Part shown: piece after piece, positions 10,838 to 22,926 of the stretch
Numbering within the stretch: the stretch's first letter is position 1
Layout of the letters: the number at the start of each line of letters is the position of its first letter
Made by a program: the position numbers and the translations under genes
The notes under the pieces: model-generated
Told to the model about the DNA's origin: nothing
The model's input: only the letters and a program-made list of their open reading frames with translations
The model's database searches: none
Origin: Platanthera guangdongensis
Lineage: Eukaryota; Streptophyta; Magnoliopsida; Asparagales; Orchidaceae
Direction: 5' to 3'
DNA: 64,000 nucleotides
NCBI GenBank assembly: GCA_039583875.1
Contig: CM077158.1
Location: forward strand, 237,142,453-237,206,452

Positions 10838-11740
10838 TCAACATCCCTCTCCCCTGGGATGAGGACCTCCGCCTCCACCTCTTCTTCCACGGCCATCGCC
10901 TCGGCCAACTCCTCCTGATCTCCTCCTGCTGCCTCTACCCCGATGCAGCTCTCCGCCTCCAGCTCCTCCCTGCCAGCTTCCTGCTCCGCCCTCTCCATCC
11001 TTCGCTCCATCTCCTCGGCTCCCTCCTGCCAAGAAATGGAGTTCACGGCGGTGACGTAGCATTCCCGCGCCACTTTGGGGTCCCCCCTGACCCTGACCTG
11101 AATCCCCTCTGCATTGAACTTCAAGCATTGATGGAACGATGAGGGAACGCAGCGGAAGGCACTGATGAGGGGCCTCCCGAAGATGGCGTTGTAGCTGCTG
11201 GGGACATCCACGATGACGAACCTGCAGTTCCTGGACTGCCCCCCCCCCCCCCAGGGTGACATGGAGGCCTACTCCTCCCTCCACTTCCTTCCTCTCCCCA
11301 GAAAATCCGAACAGGGGCCCATCCGAGGTCAACACCCTCTTAGCCTCCACCTTCATCGCGTCAAACGCCTTTTTGAAGACGACGTTGACGGAGCTTTCGT
11401 TGTCGACGAGGATCCTGGAGACGGTAAAATTTTTGATGGATGTCTGGATGACCAGCGCATCGCAAAAAGGATCCTCATGATCCGTCATATCGCTCCTGGA
11501 GAAGGTGATCCTTTCTTCTGGGGGTGTTGTTTGGGATGTGGAGCCAACGCTCCGGCGATACACGGTGTGGAGGCTCGCCTTCCGGGAAGCCTCGACCCCC
11601 CCCCCCCCGTGGATCACTCTGATCCCCCCTCGGGTCCCAACATCCACACGGTCTTCGCAACGGTCTTCCTCCGCCCGAGGCAGGACCTCCTCGATCCTCA
11701 CTTCCTGGCGCCCCTGCTGCTGTTGCTCGCTCCCTGTTTA
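10838..11740 (-). pseudogene. Tat aspartic protease region
   Basis: The ILVDNES stretch near 11390-11415 corresponds to the active-site DTGS-type motif, here with Asn-Glu in place of the usual Thr/Asn-Gly, which would disable it. The downstream VDVPSSYNAIFGRPLIS block (about 11160-11215) is the second conserved part seen in Tat and Ogre proteases. A run of 14 C at about 11238-11251 separates the two blocks and shifts the frame. A glutamate-rich linker leads to the reverse transcriptase. Confidence 0.75.
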
Positions 11741-11754
11741 CCCTTATTTCGAGG

Positions 11755-13002
11755 AACTCCGGGCACGTGGCGGTGGCGTGCCCTTCCTCCTGATGGAAGT
11801 CGCAGTAGGGCAACTCCACCCTAACTTCTCTCCTCCTCCTCCTGGCTGCTCTCCTCCTCTCCCCTATGGCTATGACCATAGCCTCTTCTTGGTCGGGGAG
11901 TCGAGGCCTCTGCTCCCGCCTCCAACCCGGGGGGTGGAATTGATCTTGCCCCCACCCCCTGGTGGCGGTCCCTTCCTTGGTAACCTCTTTGTGGCCCCTG
12001 CCCTTGCCACTCGGGCCTCCAGCCCAGCCGACGATCAGGCTCCTGACGCCCCCACCTGGGCTGCTGCTGCCCCTGGAGCTGCCTCTGCTCCCTCTGCCGG
12101 GGCTCTCCTCTCCTCTCCTCTTGTCCTCTTCCTCCTCTTGGCTCCTTCTCCTCCGTGGCCCACCTGGCCAGCTTCCGGGCGAACTCCGGGTTTGACGCCT
12201 CCCCGTCAACTTCTCTCGCCGCCCTCTCCATCAACTACTCGTAGGAGAGGGGGGTATCCTCTTCAACTCCATCCTGAAGAAACCCTGCTGCAGGCCCAGG
12301 TTGAAAGTCATCATCAAACTATGGCCCGACATCTCCTGGACCTGGGTGACCTCCTCCTGGAACCGGTCTACATAGCTCCTCAGCGTCTCATTCACTTCCT
12401 GCTTGATGTGGAACAGGGACTCCGACTCCTTCCTCCTCTTCGAGGTAGTGAACCTCAGCATGAACCCCCAGCAAAGCTCCTCGAAACAGTAGATGGAGCT
12501 GGTCGGCAGTTGATGGAACCACTCCCTCGCCTTCTCCTTGAGGGTGATGGCGAAGAGTCGGCATTTGAACCCATCCGACATTTGCCTGATTGAGACTACG
12601 TCCTCAAACCACTGGACGTGTTGGACTGGGTCTCCCTTCCCGGTGTAGTAGGACATCTCGGGTTCCCTGAACCCTTCTGGAACTGGAGCTGAAGAGACCA
12701 ACTCGCTGAAGGGGCTGCCCCCCTACTGGGCGAGCTGGCGAGTCTCGCGAGCCCAGCTCACCGAACTGGCCTCGGCCTGCCGAGCCGAGGAAGAGCTCGC
12801 GCCCGGGGAGCTCGCGCCCGGGGAGCTCGCACCCCCGGCCCTCCTCGGCAATTTCCTTCCCAGCTCGCCTGTCGGGGGCGTCCTCGCCCAGAGAGGGGGC
12901 GGCTGCGATCTGGACTGCTGGAGTCGAGCACTCGGCTCGCGTGCCGAGTGCGAACTTGACGAGGCCCAGCACCTCGTTCATGAAATCTTCAAACATCCCC
13001 AC
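11755..13002 (-). pseudogene. Tat gag
   Basis: Start is probably ATG 13002 (MGMFEDFMNEV). A frameshift near 12700 leads to the capsid part with GDPVQHVQWFEDVV (near 12600-12640), REWFHQLPTSSI and the L-YVDRFQEE block (to about 12340). The frame shifts again at 12235 into a basic region. A CCHC-like motif, YCDFHQEEGHATATC (11760-11807), matches the form found in Tat and Ogre gag. It would form the capsid that packages element RNA. Confidence 0.8.
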
Positions 13003-13116
13003 CGTGGCCAGAGGTGGGGGGGCAGCGAGCTCGACCTGTCAGGTCCCTGTCCTCCTGTCATCTAGCTCGTTGAAGCTTTTCTGCACCGACCACGCTCCAT
13101 GCTCACCGCATCAAAA

Positions 13117-13834
13117 TGTTGAAACTGAAATCTCGGTCTCCTGTGGAGTTCACCCTTGGGGAAGGGGTGATCGCACCTACTTCGCTCCTGCAAACAAAAC
13201 AACAAAAGAGACAAAGGAAGAACCGACCCAAGGGCTCGGCGGGGAGGACCCACCACACACCCGGAAGATCTGAGAGCGCTTCCCCTCCTTAGCCAAAGGC
13301 CGAGCTAAGGTACCCTCAGAAAGCACTTGAAAACTGGAGCAAGAGCGCACAGGAAGCTCTGTCTTCTGGGGTACCCCTTGGGTCCTATTTATAGTTTTCA
13401 GAATCTGAACTGCCAATAACCAAACTGAATTGACCTGAAATTACCAAAAAACCCTGGGTTGGGTCTGCCAACAGCCAAACTCCGATATTTTGAAGGGCTA
13501 TGGGCAGACCAGCGGGAACTAAACAGTAAAAGGTACCTCATAGATCTGGGCAAGCTGGGGAGCCTGGCCACCTCGGCGGATCCTGCTCGCCTGTTGTTGC
13601 CGAGCTCCATTGCGCGAGTGCGAGTTGGGACGGCGAGCTCTCCTATCGATCGGCCTCCGTTAGTCGACCTCAGCTCGATGAATCTTGGCTTAACTCGGCG
13701 AATGCCGAGCTCGCGGTCGATGAATGCTGAGCTCGGGCTCGGGTTTCTCTGCCGAGCTCGCCTGGGGCCTTGGTAATCTGAGCTGGTCGGCCTGGTTCCG
13801 GGTTCACCCCGCTCGCCGGATACGGGGTTGTACA
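13117..13834 (-). repeat. 5' LTR of the Tat element
   Basis: Partner of the LTR at 524-1242. Read on the minus strand it begins TGTACAACCCCG and ends TTTCAACA. The bases just inside (TTTTGATGCGGTGAGC on the minus strand) should be the primer site, but they do not match the initiator tRNA-Met site used by the other elements here, so I leave the primer unnamed. Confidence 0.9.
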
Positions 13835-13839
13835 CAGAC

Positions 13840-13985
13840 GGCTTTATCAGACCCGCGGGCCGTACACCCCAACCAGCTCTCCGTCATGGAATCACCACCA
13901 TGTGGCAGGTTGTTGAGGCTGGGGCTCGATCCCCAGACCTCCTAGATAAGAGACCTTCACTAGCGCTCTCATCACCAACTGAGCT
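13840..13985 (-). repeat. SINE copy S3, 5' part
   Basis: Continuation of the copy broken at 523. It holds the B-box-like and A-box-like motifs in inverse orientation and ends at CAACTGAGCT near 13984. Confidence 0.65.
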
Positions 13986-14218
13986 GCACTTTTATGATGC
14001 GGGACAGGAGTCCACCTGCCCGCCACCTTGGCATCACCACCAAGGGGCCCACCTGGAGTCAGCACCAGGCAGCTTTATCAGGCCCGCGGGCCGTACACCC
14101 AAACCAGCTCTCCTCCATGGAATCACCACCATGCGGCAGGTTGTCTGGTGCTGACTCCAGGTGGGCCCCTTGGTGGTGATGCCAAGGTGGCGGGCAGGTG
14201 GACTCCTGTCCCGCATCA
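13986..14218. repeat. SINE copies S4 (minus, 13986-14144) and S5 (plus tail, 14145-14218)
   Basis: S4 is a minus-strand copy lacking its tRNA-like head. S5 is only the last ~74 bp of a plus-strand copy. They meet head to head at the shared deletion point GGTTGT/CTGGTG, so the inner parts of both copies were lost together, leaving a shortened palindrome. Confidence 0.6.
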
Positions 14219-14219
14219 G

Positions 14220-14995
14220 GTTTCCATGGATCTCACTGCTCTACTTTTTCTGATAATTTTGGACGCTTCCATCTGCTGCCACCCCTTCTGGGGTGCTGAT
14301 CTCTCGCACAAGATGAAGTTTTTTGTGTGTTTTCCGATCATTTGTCCGTGTTTTTATTATTGTATTTGTTTCATGTTGTTGTTATGCCTATATGCACGTG
14401 AGTTTCAGAAGAGAGGAGTGTTTGGGACAAAGGCGGCTCGGATGATCTTTCCCGACTTTTTGCCTTCGTTCCACACGGCCTCTAGGCTTTTGTCGTATGT
14501 TGTTAGCATCTCCACATGTTTCTTTTGTTTGGTCGTGTGTTGGAACACGATTGATATTGGTGTACTAGACTCGGCGGGTTGTGTCGTGCGGCACCGTGTC
14601 GTGTGGGACTGTGTCGTGTAGAACCGCCCTTTATGCGAATTATCTCCAACGAATTATCCTCGATCACCAGTTTGATGATTTGCTCCACATCTTTCATTCT
14701 CTTTCGCATGTTGTGTGTGTAGGTGATGTTGGTTGACCTTCCTATCCAGCGGGTTGAATTGTGTGGGAGTATCCCCGGTCAGTCGTTTGTTGATTTCTTT
14801 CCAGCGAGTCCACATCGTGTGTGGGACCTGCGTCATGTGTGGATTTACGTCGTGTGTCTATGTCCCCGACTTGATTCCCCGATTTGTTTTTTTCCCTGGT
14901 GGCTCGTCTGTTGTTTTGTCCCTCATCGCCTACCTCCATTATCGTTATATTTGATGTGTCTAAGTTGAAGGGTCCCCCTTCAGCTTAAGGGGGAG
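14220..14995. other. No gene seen; probable inner part of an LTR-element relic
   Basis: T-rich sequence without coding similarity that I recognise. It ends in GCTTAAGGGGGAG, which looks like a copia polypurine tract directly before the LTR at 14996. Confidence 0.4.
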
Positions 14996-15146
14996 TGTTG
15001 GAGTTTATGAGTTTATAAGTTTATATTTGTATGTGAGTGAGTTTAGTCCAACATCTTGTGTTAGAGTTTGTCAGTCCTTTGTAATGTTATAAATAGCCCT
15101 ATATGGATGAATAATATTAAGCAAATATTTTTTATTCCATTCAACA
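14996..15146 (+). repeat. 151-bp LTR of a short-LTR copia-like or TRIM relic
   Basis: Begins TGTTGGAG and ends TTCAACA. TATAAATAGCC near 15089 is a TATA box, and GGGGGAG just before it fits a polypurine tract, which marks it as a 3' LTR. No matching 5' LTR is found in the window. From 15147 to 15471 I see only AT-rich sequence. Confidence 0.55.
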
Positions 15147-15564
15147 AAAAATATTTTTTTTTGCCAAATAAAAGTTTAGTCAAAATTGATCTTTTTATTT
15201 AATCCACGATACTAATTGACAAGGGTAGAAAGCCCAAATAAGATATGAGGTGTTATTCTTACTTTAAAAACTAAGGGAGACTTCTAAGCTCTCAAAATTG
15301 AAACTTCTTTTCATATTTTAAGGTGATTTTTTAAAAAGAGAATCTAATGTCATCCAACTTCAACCAAATAAATGCTTAGAATCATTTTTGAAAATGAGAT
15401 CTGATCATCTCCTAAACCTTTGAAACAAAGAGGTCCATGGTGAAGTGTAAGGAGGCGTTAATTATGAATAATGTTGGTGATTTATTGGTATGCTATTAAC
15501 GTGATTGTATATACATATATATAATGAGGCGAGAAATAAGAAGCCCTAGGAATTCTTTTCCACA

Positions 15565-15579
15565 TGGTATCAGAGTGGC
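15565..15579 (+). other. Primer binding site of copia 1
   Basis: TGGTATCAGAGTGGC directly after the 5' LTR matches the 3' end of plant initiator tRNA-Met. Confidence 0.85.
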
Positions 15580-16070
15580 TAGGTTACGATTCCGCTCGTT
15601 TGTCGCTTCCTGTTGGGAAGCTGCTTTTCGTCGCCTGAAGGCGCTTTGCAGCAATTGACCGGGAAGGAGAGGCAAAGCAGGCGACAAAGGCATATGATAC
15701 TGCCGAGGCTAGCGGTGTCGGGAATGGCGCCGGGAAGGAGGAGCTCGCCATCGATCGACGGAAGGAGAAATCCCAATCGAGAGTTGTTGTCGCTCGCTGC
15801 TTGGAGGCTTGGAGGTTGTTGCCGATCGACGGGAGTTGCTGTTTCCGCTCGCCAACAATCGAGAGTTGTTGTTTCCATCGATCGACGAAAGGAGTTGTTG
15901 TTGCCGCTCTCCAGCAATCGAGTGTTGTTGTTGCCATCGATCGACGGAAGGAGAAATCCCGACCGAGAATCACAACCCGGTCTTGGAGGCTTCAGCCACA
16001 TCTCTACTGGTCTCGGCTGCTAGAGGTGCAGTCGGAGTCAAGGAGGGCAGGGGGCTGATTTCTGCTTCTA

Positions 16071-17460
16071 ATGGAGGATACTCTCAAGAAGTTGGATCCC
16101 GCGGAGGTGGCCACGTTGTTGAAACTACTGAGTTCCTCTCCTCGACCAGTGAAGTTGGACCTTCTGCCGGTTGATCTAGAGCTTGATGGATCAACCACTT
16201 ATCTGGGGTGGTCACGCCGCGTGAAGAAAACCATTGCAACACAAAAGGTTGGGGGCTTGCTGACAGAGGAGTTGAAGAAACCAGAGAACCCAGTTGTTGG
16301 AGATGACTGGGAGTCAACCCACATGACAGTGTTCATGTGGCTTCTCAACTCGCTAGTCCCATCCATTGTTGTCACGGCAGATGGCTTGGATACAGTCATG
16401 GAGGTTTGGGAAAAGCTGAAAAGTACTTATGATGGAGTGGGGAACACCCTTCAAGTCTTCCAGGTGAAGGGAGAAATTGATGATACAATTCAAGGCGAGA
16501 AGACTGTGCAGGAGACATGTTGTTAAAGGCGCGCGTCAGGCGCGCCTAAGGCTCCAGGCTCAAAGGTCTGCGCCTTTGGGTGCCATTTTTGCGCCTTTGG
16601 ACATAAAGGAGCATATGGGTGTGATTTTTGTTGTCAATTTGTTTTCAAAATAATGAAAAAAATAATGCAAGAACTCAATAATTTTTATAAGATTTAGTGT
16701 TTTTGAAACATAATTGATCGTTTATAGTTAAATATGATCCAAGCGACCATATTAATTTTATTTTTTAAGAGATATAAATGATATAAATGAATGATTAATG
16801 AGTAAAATATATGAAAAATCTGTTCAAAAAGATGAACTGATGTTTGAAGTTGACTATTTAAAATGAATGTAGTTGCGTCTTGCCTTATTCGGGCACGCGT
16901 CTGCGCCTTGAGCCTTGCGCCTAGGCTCCAAGACCCATTTGCGCTTTGGTGCATCTTGCACCTTTAATAACTAAGGGCCAGGAGTATGCCTCCGAGCTAG
17001 AGCGTCTATGGGTGGACTATGACCATGCTTCTTGTGGGGTGAGTTGCAGCGACCCATAGTGTAGGGCCTCCAAGATCATCGTGAAGGAGAGGACTATAAA
17101 GTTTTTGAAGGGGTTAGATGAAAGGTTTGATCAGAGGAGAGTCCTACTTTTGTCTGGTACAAAGATTCCTACACTTACCGAGGCCATCTCGGCCATGATT
17201 CAGGAGGAGACCCGCCTCAAACTTTATGCAGGGACTGGAGGGTCCATTGCAGTCAAGTAAGCACTAGCAACTACTAGTCTGGGTGTTCTAAGACGAGAGG
17301 AAACCTGACAGTGATACAACTGTGGGGAGACTGGTCATCTCTGCTATGCTTGCCCCCAAACCATCCAGCGCGGGGGATTTGGGTGTAGTCGTGGTCGTGG
17401 ACGTGGCGGAGTCATGGTGGCCGAGGTGGTTATCGTGCCAATCTTGGCATTAGCGAATAT
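16071..17460 (+). pseudogene. Copia 1 gag, split by a MITE-like insertion
   Basis: Translation starts at ATG 16071. The first 150 codons have the copia gag pattern (YLGWSRRVKKTI near 16200, WLLNSL near 16340, VWEKLKSTYDG near 16405). At about 16521 the frame runs into a foreign ~450-bp insertion and resumes at about 16972 with EYASELERLWVDYDH-like sequence. A zinc knuckle of the CX2CX4HX4C type (NCGETGHLCYAC) is visible near 17317-17355. The protein would form the capsid; this copy is not functional. Confidence 0.75.
16521..16971. mobile_element. MITE-like insertion in copia 1 gag
   Basis: The ends are inverted: GTTGTTAAAGGCGC on the left against GTTATTAAAGGTGC (reverse complement of the right end). 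Inner GCGCCT-rich stretches also mirror each other, while the middle is AT-rich and non-coding. The target duplication is unclear, so the superfamily stays open. Confidence 0.55.
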
Positions 17461-17511
17461 ACTGAGGAGGCTGGTGTTATTTACACCAAGGAGGAACAGA
17501 CTTTACTGAGC

Positions 17512-20500
17512 ATGATGGAGAGCCTTAAGAATAAGCAAGCGAGTGAAGGCAGCAGGATCGGAACTGGGGGAGCATCAAACTCAGCTATGTATGCTCGCCC
17601 CTCCAGGACATCTGATTGGATCGTTGATTCTGGTGCATCACGACACATAATGGGGGATGTGGGCAAGTTCTCCTCATACACTCGTCTACCTATTGCAGAT
17701 AACATCCAGACGGCAGATGGGACTTTCAAGCCAGTGGTCGGTAAGGGGACGGTCAATTGCACAGGTTCAGTAAAACTATTTAATGACTTTCATGCTCCTT
17801 CCTTTCCAGTTAGCCTTATATCTATCAGCTACATTATTCTTCAACTAAAATGCATTGTCCATTTTGATATTCCCAAGGTAACATTTCAGGAGAAAGAGAC
17901 GAGACGGATACTTGGGACTGGGACTGGGACTTGGCATGACGGGCTATGGTATTTGGATCGGGAAGGATTGGATGCAGCTCTTATATTTGTGGCAGAGAAG
18001 ACAGCAGGAGGACAAAAGATGAGCGTAGAGGATATTCTTCTACTCCATCACCAGCATTTGGGACACTCGGGTTTTGGTACCTTAGCTAGATTATTTCCTT
18101 TGTTGTTCAAAAAGGACAATAAACACAAACTGGTATGTGATGCATGTGATTTGGGTAAGCTTACTAGAAGCTCTCATGTGAGCACTAGTCGGATGAGCTA
18201 TTCTGCTTTTGATGTTGTTCACTCTGATGTATGGGGGCCTTATATCGTTAGTTTTTGTAATGGTTATAGATATTTTGTGACATTTATTGATTGCGCTTCT
18301 CGTGTCACTTGATTATATTTGATAAGAACTAAGAGTGATGTCTTTAACTGTTTTCGGGACTTCCATAAGCATGTCCAAACACAGTACGCCGCAGTGATAA
18401 AAGTACTAAGGTCGGATAATGGAATGGAGTACACTAATAGTGCATTGACAAAGTACTCATCTACCCATGGAATATTACACCAGACCACATGTGCATACAC
18501 ACCTGCACAGAATGGTGTGACAGAGCGAAAAAACAAACAACTTTTTGAGGTGGCAAGGAGTATGATGCTCAATATGAAGGCCGCGCAAAGCTTGTGGGGG
18601 TATGCAGTGTTAACTGCGCACAATTGATCAACAGAATGTCATCACGAATTCTAGGGTGGAAATCCCAGTGTCAGAAGTTGTGGGGACATAATGGGGGGAT
18701 GCTTCCATTAAAAGTATTTGGTTGTATGTGCTTCGTGAAGGGAAACAGGCCGGGTGTCGGGAAACTTGATCCAAAGGTGCTCCGGTGTATTTTTGTGGGC
18801 TACTCTGGTACTCAGAAGGGATACGTGTGTTGGAGCCCGATGGAGAAGAGAAGTTTCATGAGCATGGATGTCCCCTTCAGAGAGATGGAGCAGTACAACC
18901 GACGGGAGAAGGCCCCACCTATGACAGTACTGCCTAATACTGGAAGCATGGGGCGAGAGAGGGAGAGTTTAGTGACAGATTTAGAAGTATGGCATGAAGG
19001 ATCGGTAAAGGGGGAGCAGGAGAGTGCTGAGGAGCAGGAGGAGGAAGTGAAAAATGTGAGGCCTACGGCTTAAGGGGAGTTACTTACATATCGTAGAACA
19101 GGGATGCGAACTGCAAAACCAGTACTTGTGCCCCCAGTGTCAATGCCCTGTCCCTCGTCTACGTCAGTCTCTACTCCTAGAGCACCTCCACCACCACTGC
19201 AAATTTCTGGCGAGAACATTCCTTTTATTCCCCTATTCCCAACTGTCACGGTCTGGAGGACCACTCACAGCAATGCGGGCAATCCTCCTGATATATATGG
19301 TTGGGACATTGATTCTTTTGTCTCTTATAATAATATCTCTTCTTCCAATGGGGCATTCATTGCATCTTTGGATATTATTATTGTACCTAACAATTGGCAG
19401 GTTGTCAAAGCCGATCCAAAGTGGCAAGTAGCAATGAAGGAGGAGATGAGAGCTCTTGAAAAAAACAAGACCTGGGAGCTAACGCGGCTACCAAACGACA
19501 AGGGGGTTGTCGGGTGCAAGTGGGTTTTCACTGTGAAGCAGAATCTGGATGGGCAGGTTGAGCACTACAAGGCTCGACCGGTCGCCAAGGGATACAGCTA
19601 GACATTTGCACCAGTGGCAAAGATGAGCACCGTTCGGACTCTGGTTAGCTTGGCAGCGAATGATGGATGGAAGTTACACCAACTAGATGTGAAGAATGCA
19701 TTTCTTCATGGAGATCTGGCTGAAAAGGTGTATATGGAGATACCACTAGGATTTAGCACAGCCACGACAGAAGGAAGAGTCTGCGGATTGAAGAAATTCC
19801 TCTATGGGTTGAAGCAGTCTCCCCATGCGTGGTTTGACCGATTCAAGAAGACTATGATTAGGATAGGATATTAGCAGATCAATACTGATCACACTATGTT
19901 TTTCAGGCAAAAACGTCACCACATCACTATCCTTACAGTATACGTGGATGGCATGATCATCACAGGGGACGATGAGCCGGAGATTGTCCGCCTCAAGGAG
20001 GCTTTGGGCAAGGAGTTTGAGGTGAAATATTTGGGTTTACTCAGATACTTCATATGGATTGAGATTGTCTATACTGCAAAGGGAATTGTTTTGTCCCAGA
20101 GAAAGTGTGCCCTGGATCTCCTCACACAGACAGGAATGTTGGGGTGCAAGTCTGTTGCAACACCGATCGACCCGAAGTGCAAACTGAATGTTGAGGCAGG
20201 TGAACCAGTCGATTGGGAGATGTACCAGAAACTAGTGGGGAAGTTAATTTACTTGAGCCACACTCGTCTGAACATTTCTTTTATCGTGAGTGTGGTGAGC
20301 CGCTACATGCATGACCCTAAAAAGGGTCACATGGATAGTGTGTACTGGATCCTTCAATACTTGAAAACTGCCCCCGGAAAGGGGTTGCTATTCTGAAAGA
20401 ACGGGCATGTGAAGATTAAGGGATACTGTGACTCTAATTGGGCTAGCTGTGCAGACGACAGGAGATCCACTTCGGGCTATTGCATATTCGTAGGTGGAAA

Positions 20501-20894
20501 CTTGGTCTCCTGGAGGAGCAAGAAGCAGTCGGTGGTGGCCAGATCGACGGCAGAAGCAGAATATATAGCTATGGCTTTGGGGGTTGCGGAACTTCTGTGG
20601 CTGAAGGGAATGTTGATGGAGCTGAAACTAGATCAAGGAGATGGGATGAAGCTATGGTGTGACAGTCAAGCAGCTATTAGTATTGCAAACAATCCAATCC
20701 ACCACGATAGAACAAAACATATCGAGATTGATTGGTTCTTCGTAAAAGAGAAGTTGGATATTGGACTATTGAAGCTTAGTCACGTCTCGACCAAAGATCA
20801 GGCCGCAGATTGCTTGACCAAGGGTCTTAGCTCGAAGGACATGATCAGGAACTGTGACAAGATGGGCTTAATAAATATCTTCCGCCCACCTTGA
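17512..20894 (+). pseudogene. Copia 1 pol
   Basis: Protease DWIVDSGASRHIMGD lies near 17620. The GAG-pre-integrase motif LLHHQHLGHSGF is near 18040 and the integrase core starts at HSDVWGP near 18220. Reverse transcriptase runs 19390-20280 and RNase H 20409-20894. Stops fall at 18310 (TGA), 19071 (TAA), 19599 (TAG), 19872 (TAG) and 20394 (TGA), all in the frame of recognisable flanking protein, and the frame shifts once near 18620. The catalytic YVDD of the reverse transcriptase is YVDG (19941-19952), so the enzyme would be dead even without the stops. Most lesions fit C-to-T changes. Confidence 0.88.
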
Positions 20895-20898
20895 GAAG

Positions 20899-20994
20899 TG
20901 TTGGTGTTTATTTATTGGTGTGCTATTAACGTGATTGTATATACATATATATAATGAAGAGAGAAATAAGAAGCCCTGGGAATTCTTTTCCACA
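20899..20994 (+). repeat. 3' LTR of copia 1
   Basis: 96 bp against 93 bp for the 5' LTR (15472-15564). Both contain TATACATATATATAATGA as the likely TATA region. Confidence 0.9.
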
Positions 20995-21713
20995 AATAAA
21001 ATCATTCAAATCGAATGGCCTTGTTATCTGTTCGTTATTTAAGTATGAGGTATGTTTGTTATGGCATCATTATGTGTTCTAATTAAGAGTTGTTTTTTAA
21101 GAATCTCCAGTATTAATTAATTTGGAGTCTTTATGCCTTTTTTTAGTGAGTCCAATTATTAGGGGTCTTACTGCAAAAGTGTATTTTGTATATTTATTTA
21201 AGGTGCACCTTGGGCTATGGAATAGGATTATAGGAACAAGCCAGAAAAACTCGTTTTCTCTCTCCTCTACTAGGGTTAGAGATTTGGTAGCTGTCCCTCG
21301 AGCTCCCCGCTCATGCAGCCATGGTAAGGCTCTGTATTATCCCATCATCATCATCACCACCACAGATCCATCCCCCTTGCTCTCGCAACCATGAATCCTC
21401 ATTGTGATTCACAACAGGCCTTCTAATAAAAATTGAAATCATGTAATCCACATAATGATTGGAGAATGCACTTGTTAAAAATCACATTGTATCAAATTTA
21501 ACTAAAAGTGAGTATACGCTCAATGCCATAACAAATAAAAGAACCAATTCAACAAAAAGCAAACCACCAGCACGTACAAGAAGGCCACCACTCCCAAAAC
21601 TCCTTGTATCTCTTAACTAGATTGATAACGTCAATAGTAAGAAGATCTGTGAATCAGTCCTTACAACTGATAAGCTTGCTCATTAAAGTATCCATGATAA
21701 ATTGGCAATTCAT
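20995..21713. other. No gene seen
   Basis: AT-rich sequence. A stretch around 21190-21310 (TATTTATTTAAGG, then a pyrimidine-rich run and TAGGGTTAGAGA) resembles the R/U5 part of an LTR but has no clear ends. Confidence 0.4.
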
Positions 21714-22599
21714 TGTCATGGGCCTCGGTCTTAGTTATTATTGTCTTTTATTATTACTGTTGGAAAAGCCCACTTAATATTAGGCCCATTTGTATAGCAT
21801 TTATTGCTTTTCTCTCCTCTCTTTAGTCCCACATTGTGTATAGGCCTTTTCTCTCTCTTTCTCTCATCTATATATATGTACTCATTCTTTGTATTTGTAT
21901 CAAGTGGACATATATACAAGGTTGGCTTTCTCCATTTCTACATGGTATCAGAGCCAGGTTGCTGACTCCTGCGGACTCCCCTTTCTGTCCGCCCTGCAGC
22001 CTGCGACCTCCTGCGGCCTCCCTTATCCAGTCCGCAGCCTCTCCCTCCGTGGAACCACCTCTCCTCTGCGGCCTGCGAAAGTGTGTCCGCACCTTCTAGC
22101 CGCTTCACTTCTGCGGCCTCCCTTGTCCAGTCCGCAGCCTCTCCTCCCGTGGAACCACCTCTCCTCCCGCCTTCTCCTTCCTCCTCTGGCCCCCTATTTA
22201 TAGCCATCCTGTGGGGTCCACTGCTTCCCTTTTTCGCTGCGGCCTCCTCTTGTCCGGCGCGACCTCGGCGACCTCAACCTCTTGGTTTCCTTCGTCCGCC
22301 GTAAGCTCAGCGTCCTCTGTCCGCAGTCCGCCTGCTTGCGGCTGCTCTCCTTCCTCTTCCGGCAGTTTTTTCTGTCCGCCGCGGGTTAGACCCTCTGCGT
22401 TCTTTCAGTCTTGCGGACTGGTCCAGCCCGCCGCGGTCGCTCTCTTGCTTCCCCGGCTTGTCCTCTCTTCTCAGCTCGCTCCTGTCCGCCGCGGTCTGAT
22501 CCAGACCGCCGCGATCTGATCCAGTCCGCCTCGCCCTCTTCCATCCGCTGCGGCCTCTCTTGGCCCACTCCTTGCTGAGCGTCTGTGCTCACCGCGGTC

Positions 22600-22920
22600 T
22601 CTTACTAGCTCGCCGCGACCTCATCCAGGTCGCCGCGTCCTCACCCAGTCGGCAACCTCATCCAGCTCGCCGCGACCTCATCCAGGTCGTCGCGTCCTCA
22701 CCCAGTCCGCTGTCTGTTCGCTTCCTCTAGCTGCTGCCTCCAGCCCGCCGCGGTCTCCTCCAGCTCGCTGCGGCCTCCAGCCCGCCGCGGTCTCCTCCAG
22801 CTCGTTGCGGCCTCCTTCAGCTCGCTGCGGCCTCCTTCAGCTCGCTGCGGCCTCCAGCCCGCCGCGGTCTCCTCCAGCTCGCTGCGGCCTCCTTCAGCTC
22901 GCTGCGACCTCATCTAGGTC
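22600..22920 (+). repeat. GC-rich tandem repeats in the copia 2 leader
   Basis: Imperfect units of about 20-30 bp around CTCCAGCTCGCTGCGGCCTC and CCAGCCCGCCGCGGTCTC fill the stretch just before the gag ATG at 22927. Confidence 0.75.
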
Positions 22921-22926
22921 ACCCTC

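Larger units (their letters stand above)
524..13834 (-). mobile_element. Complete Ty3/gypsy retrotransposon of the Tat type
   Basis: Two near-identical LTRs (524-1242 and 13117-13834) begin TG and end CA and are flanked by target duplications CAGGC (519-523) and CAGAC (13835-13839), one mismatch. On the minus strand the order is LTR, gag, protease, reverse transcriptase, RNase H, a second RNase H, integrase, tandem repeats, antisense genes, polypurine tract, LTR. The second RNase H behind the first, plus antisense ORFs and tandem repeats between pol and the 3' LTR, are traits known for the Tat group (Ogre, Retand, Grande). Coding parts carry frameshifts, several at long G runs. It lies inside SINE copy S3. 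Confidence 0.9.
15472..20994 (+). mobile_element. Ty1/copia retrotransposon 1, complete but decayed
   Basis: LTRs 15472-15564 (93 bp) and 20899-20994 (96 bp) begin TG and end CA, with a perfect target duplication AATAA at 15467-15471 and 20995-20999. The tRNA-Met primer site follows the 5' LTR. The leader 15600-16000 has imperfect repeats of CCATCGATCGACG-type sequence. Gag and pol follow in copia order (protease, integrase, reverse transcriptase, RNase H). LTRs differ at roughly 6 positions, and pol has one frameshift and five in-frame stops, so the copy is old. Confidence 0.92.

Noticed and set aside
14028..14621. 197-codon open frame
   Set aside because: It runs from SINE tail sequence into T-rich relic DNA; the hydrophobic translation comes from base composition.
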